A DNA stretch of 64,000 nucleotides from Ectopseudomonas composti (GTDB lineage: Bacteria; Pseudomonadota; Gammaproteobacteria; Pseudomonadales; Pseudomonadaceae). The position numbers and the translations under genes are program-made. The DNA is taken from the NCBI RefSeq assembly GCF_900115475.1, contig NZ_FOWP01000012.1, positions 1 to 64,000 of the forward strand, read 5' to 3'. This document shows positions 58,647-64,000 of the stretch, in pieces. The notes beneath the pieces were generated by a model. That model was not told the DNA's origin, made no database searches, and was given only the letters and a program-made list of their open reading frames with translations. The stretch's first letter is position 1; each line of letters opens with the position of its first letter.

Positions 58647-59603
58647 TCAGAACGGACCTTCGCTGCTCGCCATCGTGCTCTCGGTTTGCGCTGCGATAGG
58701 CACCGGCATACCGTCTTCGGCAGCTACCACCTCGCGGACCATCTCCCAGTCGAGGCGCAAGCCACTGAGTTCATCACGCTTGAGCAGCGCATTGATCACC
58801 GCCGTGTGCTTGTCGACGACAGAAGGGTCACCTTCGTCATCCAGCGGTGCATGCGCTTCCAGGTAGACCTTGCCACCACTCACACCAAACTTGTACGGCT
58901 CGTTGAGAATCCGCACCGGGGTGCCGACCGGCACCATGCCCGCCAATTCCAGCACGTTGTGGTTGAGCATACGGAAGCAACCATGGCTGACGCGCATACC
59001 AATGCCGAACTTCTTGTTCGAACCATGGATCAGGTAGCCCGGGAACGAAAGCGTCATCTTGTAGGGACCCAGCGGGTTATCCGGCCCTGGCGGAACCACG
59101 GTGGGCAGGAAATCGCCCTCGGCAGCGTGCTCCTCACGAATCGACTTGGGTGGATACCAGGCCGGGTTCGGCGTCTTCACGGTGACGCGCCCAGCGCCCA
59201 GCGGCGAACCCCAGCCTTCACGACCAATCCCCAGCGGGAAGGTGTGCACCACGTTCTGCCCTTTCGGGAAGTAGTACAGGCGATACTCCGCCAGATTGAT
59301 CACGATGCCCTCACGCGGGCCGGGCGGCAGCACGTAGCGAGTTGGCAGCACGACCTCGGTGCCTTCACCTGGCAGCCAGGGGTCTACACCCGGATTGGCC
59401 GCGACCATCTCCAGATAGCCGAGATCGTTTGCCGTTCCCAGATCGGCGAAGGTGTCCTCGTACTTGGCCTTGATCACCTGTACCTGGCCCACCACGTCCT
59501 CGCCTGGCGGTGGCAGCGGAAATTCGAGAGCCTGCACTGCAGCACTGGAGCACAGTGCAACCAGCGTCAGGCAGCGGTTGACCGCAGAGAAGCGCGACAA
59601 CAT
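58647..59603 (-). CDS. L,D-transpeptidase (YkuD/ErfK-YbiS family)
   Basis: A 318-residue periplasmic enzyme. The signal peptide runs through LTLVALCSSAAVQAL. A possible LysM-like region (EVVAANPGVDPWLPGEGTEVVLP) is near 60-90. The YkuD domain follows with the catalytic signature: His in YLIHGSNKKFGIG and SHGCFRM, giving HG-x13-SHGC(F)R with Cys near 205. Members crosslink peptidoglycan or attach Braun lipoprotein, here plausibly OprI, encoded convergently next door. ATG 59603 is used; an upstream in-frame start at 59651 adds 16 residues before the signal peptide. A site AGGGA precedes. Confidence 0.94.
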   Translation of the reverse strand: MLSRFSAVNRCLTLVALCSSAAVQALEFPLPPPGEDVVGQVQVIKAKYEDTFADLGTANDLGYLEMVAANPGVDPWLPGEGTEVVLPTRYVLPPGPREGIVINLAEYRLYYFPKGQNVVHTFPLGIGREGWGSPLGAGRVTVKTPNPAWYPPKSIREEHAAEGDFLPTVVPPGPDNPLGPYKMTLSFPGYLIHGSNKKFGIGMRVSHGCFRMLNHNVLELAGMVPVGTPVRILNEPYKFGVSGGKVYLEAHAPLDDEGDPSVVDKHTAVINALLKRDELSGLRLDWEMVREVVAAEDGMPVPIAAQTESTMASSEGPF

Positions 59604-59675
59604 CCGGGATGTCCCTTGATAGAGTTGAATGATATTGCGGCGATTGTACACCGCGATTCGAAAGGCGGGCAGGCG

Positions 59676-59957
59676 TCAACCATCCGCCCAGTTCGAACAC
59701 AGCCCTTGGCGCTGAGCCTCGAATGCCGCCAGGCACGCTGGGCACAGACGACGATCACGCAGCCAGACCTTTTCCAATGCTCGCCAACGTGGTTGTGCCG
59801 GCAATAAACCGCCACACAATGTGCGATCGGCATGCCCGCCCAGGCGCAGCTGGCGAGCCACCAGGTGCACGCGCACCTCTCGACAGGCGAACAGATCCAG
59901 CTGCTCATCCGGCTCGATCAGTTGGTAGGCAAAAAGGGACCAGGCGGGACGCGGCAT
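59676..59957 (-). CDS. Small cysteine-containing protein of unknown function
   Basis: A 93-residue soluble protein with no signal peptide. It has several cysteines: LFACREVR near 24, RTLCGGLL near 47, RRLCPACLAAF near 70-75 (CPAC) and LCSNWADG at the end. The CPAC pair plus further Cys could bind zinc or iron, though the full set is not evident. It is rich in Arg and Leu. It stands between the L,D-transpeptidase gene and tesA, all on the minus strand, and this order is shared with P. aeruginosa (from memory). I do not recognise the family. Confidence 0.75.
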   Translation of the reverse strand: MPRPAWSLFAYQLIEPDEQLDLFACREVRVHLVARQLRLGGHADRTLCGGLLPAQPRWRALEKVWLRDRRLCPACLAAFEAQRQGLCSNWADG

Positions 59958-60047
59958 CTGGGGCTCCGTGACAGGTCGGCCACATTAGCCGAAAGGCTGG
60001 AGGCGGAAAAGCCTCTACCTGCTCAGTTTTCCGCGATCAACGCACGC

Positions 60048-60653
60048 TCAAAGCATCGGTTTCAGAGTAGGCCAGACGTTGTCCAGCAGCACGCCCTGCG
60101 CGGGCTCGGTCGGGTGAATGCCGTCGGCCTGCATCATCCCCGGCACGCCACCAACGCCCTCGAGGAAGAACGGCACCAGCGGCACGTTCTTCTGCTTCGC
60201 CAAATCAGCGAAAACCTGGGCAAAGGCCGTGGTGTAGCGCGCGCCATAATTGGGCGGCAGGCGCATACCCAGAAGCAGCACATCGGCACCGGCCGACTTG
60301 GATTTATCGATCATCGACGCAAGATTCTGTTGCAATTGCGCAGGGGGCTGACCGCGCAGGCCATCGTTGCCTCCCAACTCGATGATAACCAGCTCCGGCT
60401 TGTGCTCCGCAATCAGCGCAGACAGCCGCGCGGCGCCACCTGCGCTGGTATCGCCGCTGATCGAGGCATTGACCACCGCGTGCTCGAAACCCTCCTCCTC
60501 GAGGCGTTTTTCCAGCAAAGCGACCCAGCCCACGCGGCTATCCAGGCCAAAAGCGGCGCTGATACTATCGCCGACCACAAGCAGGGTGCCTGCAACCGCT
60601 CCCTGAGCCCAGAACACCAGGGCCAAGGCACCACTCAGCCACCATGCACGCAT
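60048..60653 (-). CDS. tesA: Acyl-CoA thioesterase I / arylesterase / lysophospholipase
   Basis: A 201-residue SGNH hydrolase. Signal peptide MRAWWLSGALALVFWAQGAVA. The catalytic Ser lies in GDSISAAFGL (residue about 30), Gly and Asn in GGNDGLRGQPP near 95 (GxND), and Asp-His in ADGIHPTEPAQ near 177. It is periplasmic and hydrolyses acyl-CoA, lysophospholipid and aryl esters in vitro. It is divergent from the ABC transporter gene at 60665, with only 11 bases between starts, the usual tesA/ybbA arrangement in proteobacteria. Confidence 0.95.
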   Translation of the reverse strand: MRAWWLSGALALVFWAQGAVAGTLLVVGDSISAAFGLDSRVGWVALLEKRLEEEGFEHAVVNASISGDTSAGGAARLSALIAEHKPELVIIELGGNDGLRGQPPAQLQQNLASMIDKSKSAGADVLLLGMRLPPNYGARYTTAFAQVFADLAKQKNVPLVPFFLEGVGGVPGMMQADGIHPTEPAQGVLLDNVWPTLKPML

Positions 60654-60664
60654 TTGGAATCTCC

Positions 60665-61348
60665 ATGACTTCGAGCATTCTCGCTGCGCGAAACCTTAGC
60701 AAAGTGGTCAGCATCGCGGAAGGCGAACTGACCATCCTTCATGATCTCGATCTCGAACTGAGCAAAGGCGACAGCCTGGCCATCGTGGGTGCCTCAGGCT
60801 CTGGTAAATCGACCCTGCTCGGCCTTCTCGCCGGCCTGGATCTGCCCAGCGGCGGCGCCGTACTGCTGGCCGGCAAGAACCTCAGCGAACTCGATGAAGA
60901 TCAGCGCGCACGCCTGCGTGCCGAGCATGTGGGTTTCGTCTTCCAGTCGTTCCAGTTGCTCGACAGCCTCAATGCGCTGGAGAACGTGATGCTGCCGCTG
61001 GAGCTGGAGGGTCATGCAGATGCCCGCCAGCGCGCCCGTACCCTGCTCGAACGCGTTGGCCTGGGCCAGCGCCTGACGCACTACCCGCGCCAGCTCTCCG
61101 GTGGCGAGCAACAGCGCGTGGCCATCGCTCGCGCCTTCGCCGCCGAGCCGGATGTGCTGTTCGCCGACGAGCCAACCGGCAACCTCGACAGCCACACTGG
61201 CGAACGCATCAGTGACCTGCTGTTTCAGCTCAACCAGGAGCGCGGCACCACCCTGGTACTGGTCACCCATGACGAGCGCCTGGCGCACCGCTGCCAGCGC
61301 CTGATTCGCCTGGAAGCCGGACACCTGATCGACCGCGTGGAGCCCTGA
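60665..61348 (+). CDS. ABC transporter ATP-binding protein (YbbA-type)
   Basis: A 227-residue ATPase of the LolD/MacB-like group. Walker A is GASGSGKST near residue 42, the signature LSGGEQQRVAIARAF near 140, Walker B VLFADEPTGNLD near 163, and the switch His in VLVTHDERLAH. It serves the permease encoded next, whose start overlaps its stop (ATGA at 61348). It is divergent from tesA. This ybbA/ybbP pair is conserved with tesA, but its substrate is unknown; lipoprotein or lipid handling in the envelope is a guess. ATG 60665 is chosen over ATG 60644, which would run into the tesA start. Confidence 0.94.
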   Translation: MTSSILAARNLSKVVSIAEGELTILHDLDLELSKGDSLAIVGASGSGKSTLLGLLAGLDLPSGGAVLLAGKNLSELDEDQRARLRAEHVGFVFQSFQLLDSLNALENVMLPLELEGHADARQRARTLLERVGLGQRLTHYPRQLSGGEQQRVAIARAFAAEPDVLFADEPTGNLDSHTGERISDLLFQLNQERGTTLVLVTHDERLAHRCQRLIRLEAGHLIDRVEP

Positions 61349-63852
61349 TGAAACGCGTGCCCTTCACTCGCCTGTTTTCGCTCGCCGCCCGCCAACTGCT
61401 GCGCGATACCCGCGCCGGTGAGTTGCGGGTGCTGTTCTTCGCCCTGCTGGTCGCAGTAGCGGCCAGCAGCGCCATCGGTTATTTCAGCGCGCGCCTGAAC
61501 GACGCCATGCTAATGCGTGCCAGCGAGTTTCTCGCCGCCGACCTGCGCCTGAGCGGTAGCTCGCCTGCCAGCCAGGAGCAGATCGACGCGGGGCTCAAAC
61601 TGGGTCTCGATCATGCCAAGGCAGTGGAGTTTTCCAGTGTGGTCGCCGCCGCGGACGGCATTCAGCTGGCTAGCGTAAAAGCAGCCAACAGTCGCTACCC
61701 CCTGCGCGGTGAGTTGAGAAGTGCGGCCGAACCCTATGCCCCCGAGGAAGTGGGCTCAGGCCCTCGCCCAGGAGAGGCGTGGGCCGAAGCGCGGCTGATG
61801 GTCGCCATGAACCTGAAGATTGGCGATGAACTGGAAGTAGGCGCCAAGACCCTACGCCTGAGCCGCGTCCTGACCTATGACCCGGACACCGCTGGCGATT
61901 TCTACAGCCTGACGCCGCGCGTGCTGATGCATCTTGACGATCTTGCCGCCACCGAAGTGGTGCAACCCGGCAGCCGTGTGCGTTTCCGCGAACTCTGGCG
62001 CGGCGATGCCAGCGCCCTGGCCGCCTACCGTCAGGCCGTCGAAGCCGGCCTGGAACCCAATCAGCGCCTGGACGATGCCCGCGATGGCAATCGCCAGGTC
62101 GGCGGCGCCCTCGGCCGCGCCGAGCGTTATCTGAACCTGGCCAGCCTGGCAGCCGTGCTGCTCGCCGGTGTCGCAGTGGCACTGTCGGCGGCACGCTTCG
62201 CGGCGAGACGCTTCGATGCCAGTGCGCTGCTGCGTTGCCTCGGGTTGTCACGGCGCGAAGCGCTGGCCCTGTTCGGCCTGCAGTTGGCGCTGCTCGGGCT
62301 GATTGCCTGCGTGATCGGCGCGCTGCTGGGCTGGGCCGGCCAGCACGTGCTCTTCTATCTGCTGCGCGGCCTGATCCCCGACGACCTGCCTCCGGCCAGT
62401 CTGTGGCCTGCTTTGGCCGGCATGGCCACCGGCCTGGTGGCGCTGGCCGGCTTCGCCCTGCCGCCTCTGGCGGCGCTCGGCCGAGTGCCACCGCTGCGCG
62501 TGCTGCGCCGCGACATGCTGCCGGTACCGGCCAGCTCCTGGCTGGTCTATGGCGCCGCGCTGGTTGCGCTGGGCCTGATCATGTGGCGCCTGAGCCTGGA
62601 TCTGAAACTGACACTGGCACTGCTGGGAGGCGGGCTACTCGCCGCGTTGCTGCTCGGTGGTCTGCTGCTGCTCGGTCTGCAAAGCCTGCGCCGTCTGCTG
62701 CAACGCGCTTCCCTGCCCTGGCGCCTGGGCCTGGGTCAACTGCTGCGCCACCCACTCGCCGCAGCGGGACAGTCGCTGGCCTTCGGCCTGATCCTGCTGG
62801 CCATGGCACTGATCGCCCTGCTGCGTGGCGAGCTGCTCGATACCTGGCAGGACCAGTTGCCGGAGGACGCCCCCAATCACTTCGCGCTTAATGTGCTGCC
62901 TGCCGAGCGCGATGCCTTCGCCGCACGCCTGGCCGAACTATCGCCACATCCGGCGCCGCTGTATCCAGTGGTACCGGGCCGCCTGATCATGATCAACGGC
63001 GAGCCGGTGCGCCAACTGGTGACCAAGGAAAGCCGCGGTGAGCGCGCCATCCAGCGCGACCTGAGCCTGACCTGGGCCGAACAACTGCCGCCTGACAACC
63101 AGATCACCACCGGCAGTTGGTGGAGCGCCGAGCAGGCCAGCGAGCTGCCTGGCGTTTCCGTCGAGGCCGAGCTGGCCGAAAGCCTGCAACTGAAGCTTGG
63201 CGACCGCCTGCGCTTCAACGTCGGCGGCATCGAGCGTGAAGCGCAGGTCACCAGCCTGCGCCAGGTGGATTGGGACAGCTTCCAGCCCAATTTCTACATG
63301 ATCTTCGAGCCACAGACCCTGCAGGATCTGCCCGCCACTTACCTGACCAGCTTCTATCTGCCCCCCGGCCAGGATGCAGAACTGATCACGCTCAGCCGCG
63401 CCTTCCCCAGCGTCACGCTGCTGCAGGTCGACGCCCTGCTCGCGCAGCTGCGCAGCATCCTCGCCCAGGTCACCCTGGCCATCGAGTATGTGCTGCTGTT
63501 CGTGCTCGCAGCCGGTATCACCGTGCTGCTCGCCGGGCTGCAAGCGACGCTGGATGAGCGCATTCGTCAAGGTGCGCTGCTGCGTGCACTGGGCGCCGAG
63601 CGCAAGCTGCTGATCAGTGCCCGGCGCACCGAGTTCGGCCTGCTTGGCGCTGCTGCCGGCCTGCTCGCTGCACTGGGCTGTGAGCTGGTGAGCTTCCTGC
63701 TCTACCGTTATGCCTTCGACATGAGCTGGCAACCGCACCCCTGGCTGCTCTTGCTGCCAGTTATCGGTGCCCTGCTGATCGGCCTGGCCGGCGTACTCGG
63801 CACCCGCCGCGCACTGAATGCCAGCCCATTGAGCGTGCTGCGCGAAGGCTGA
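61348..63852 (+). CDS. ABC transporter permease (YbbP/FtsX-MacB family)
   Basis: An 834-residue inner-membrane permease with two FtsX-like units. One helix near residue 35 (FALLVAVAASSAIGYFSARL) precedes a periplasmic domain to about 245. A block of helices spans 250-510 (LASLAAVLLAGVAVALSAARFA, LALFGLQLALLGLIACVIGAL, LLALGLIMWRLSLDL-type). A second periplasmic domain and three final helices (YVLLFVLAAGITVLLAGL, EFGLLGAAAGLLAALGCE, LLLLPVIGALLIGLAGVLGTRRA) follow. Such mechanotransmission ABC proteins move or extract lipophilic substrates. It overlaps the ATPase gene by one codon. A hairpin, AGAGGGG/CCCCTCTT, lies at 63870-63892. Confidence 0.93.
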   Translation: MKRVPFTRLFSLAARQLLRDTRAGELRVLFFALLVAVAASSAIGYFSARLNDAMLMRASEFLAADLRLSGSSPASQEQIDAGLKLGLDHAKAVEFSSVVAAADGIQLASVKAANSRYPLRGELRSAAEPYAPEEVGSGPRPGEAWAEARLMVAMNLKIGDELEVGAKTLRLSRVLTYDPDTAGDFYSLTPRVLMHLDDLAATEVVQPGSRVRFRELWRGDASALAAYRQAVEAGLEPNQRLDDARDGNRQVGGALGRAERYLNLASLAAVLLAGVAVALSAARFAARRFDASALLRCLGLSRREALALFGLQLALLGLIACVIGALLGWAGQHVLFYLLRGLIPDDLPPASLWPALAGMATGLVALAGFALPPLAALGRVPPLRVLRRDMLPVPASSWLVYGAALVALGLIMWRLSLDLKLTLALLGGGLLAALLLGGLLLLGLQSLRRLLQRASLPWRLGLGQLLRHPLAAAGQSLAFGLILLAMALIALLRGELLDTWQDQLPEDAPNHFALNVLPAERDAFAARLAELSPHPAPLYPVVPGRLIMINGEPVRQLVTKESRGERAIQRDLSLTWAEQLPPDNQITTGSWWSAEQASELPGVSVEAELAESLQLKLGDRLRFNVGGIEREAQVTSLRQVDWDSFQPNFYMIFEPQTLQDLPATYLTSFYLPPGQDAELITLSRAFPSVTLLQVDALLAQLRSILAQVTLAIEYVLLFVLAAGITVLLAGLQATLDERIRQGALLRALGAERKLLISARRTEFGLLGAAAGLLAALGCELVSFLLYRYAFDMSWQPHPWLLLLPVIGALLIGLAGVLGTRRALNASPLSVLREG

Positions 63853-63906
63853 GAACCTTGAGAGGGGTTTGCTAGACTTGGCGCCCCTCTTCAGACCCGA
63901 GACGTC

Positions 63907-64000
63907 ATGAGCCGCTATCGCCCCCCTCGCCCAGCTGGTACGCCATTGATCACGCCCGAGGGCGAAGCGCACCTGCGCGCCGAACTGCACGAGCTGTGGC
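63907..64000 (+). CDS. greB: Transcription elongation factor GreB, N-terminal fragment
   Basis: Only the first 31 codons are visible before the window ends. MSRYRPPRPAGTPLITPEG followed by EAHLRAELHELW matches the GreB opening (LITPEGxxxLxxELxxLW). GreB rescues backtracked RNA polymerase by stimulating transcript cleavage through its N-terminal coiled coil. The gene follows the ABC permease on the same strand by 54 bases. Identification from the N-terminus alone, but the motif is distinctive. Confidence 0.85.
   Translation, partial: MSRYRPPRPAGTPLITPEGEAHLRAELHELW

Overview
The window is chromosomal DNA of a Pseudomonas. The gene order oprF-sigX-cmpX-crfX-cmaX next to cobA, nitrate/nitrite reductase and ppsA, and later oprI-L,D-transpeptidase-tesA, is the Pseudomonas order. 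The GC-rich coding sequence and the intergenic palindromes (GTAGGAGCGAGC, GTAGCCTGGG/ATCCGGGCTAC and GTAGGGCGGG types) suggest the P. mendocina/oleovorans group; that species-level placement is inference.

Layout. 1-3067: right end of a Pf-like filamentous (inovirus) prophage: the C-terminal end of a Zot-like assembly ATPase, a replication initiator and a tyrosine integrase, abutting the 3' end of a tRNA-Ser(GGA) gene. 3158-5230: small chromosomal genes, including one with a near-perfect LexA box. 5401-16951: nitrate assimilation. An ABC nitrate transporter (nrtABD) and the nirB-nirD-nasA-cobA operon each have a sigma-54-type promoter followed by an ANTAR (NasT-type) tandem-hairpin attenuator. 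A PL7 alginate lyase and a thioesterase lie between them. 17017-21385: the oprF/sigX/cmpX/crfX/cmaX envelope-stress cluster and an RraA-family protein. 21576-26261: an alpha/beta hydrolase and divergent ppsA and its regulatory kinase/phosphorylase. 26327-33125: the 2-methylcitrate (propionate) operon gntR-prpB-prpC-acnD-prpF with a palindromic operator. 33431-36490: a compact retropepsin / 7TM inactive transglutaminase / ATP-grasp operon.

36675-47423 is the most unusual part: seven same-strand genes. Two overlapping MalT-type LuxR regulators come first, then a small Fil-type secreted protein, a FapD-like C39 peptidase, a FapF-like coiled-coil/beta-barrel protein, a FadL-type barrel and a MalM-like protein with triplicated YxTWVD motifs. 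Together they look like a little-described surface-protein export system related in logic to Fap amyloid secretion.

47588-56469: pabB, thrH, a short cysH-like gene, cysB, a universal stress protein, a cytosolic 5'-nucleotidase, a ketopantoate-reductase-like protein, a thioredoxin-like protein head-to-head with a PilZ protein, DAHP synthase and a small acetyltransferase. 56615-64000: a GntP permease, oprI, L,D-transpeptidase, tesA with its divergent ABC transporter (ybbA/ybbP type) and the start of greB.

The long reading frames antisense to oprF, ppsA, acnD, prpBC and others are GC-rich shadows and are left out.
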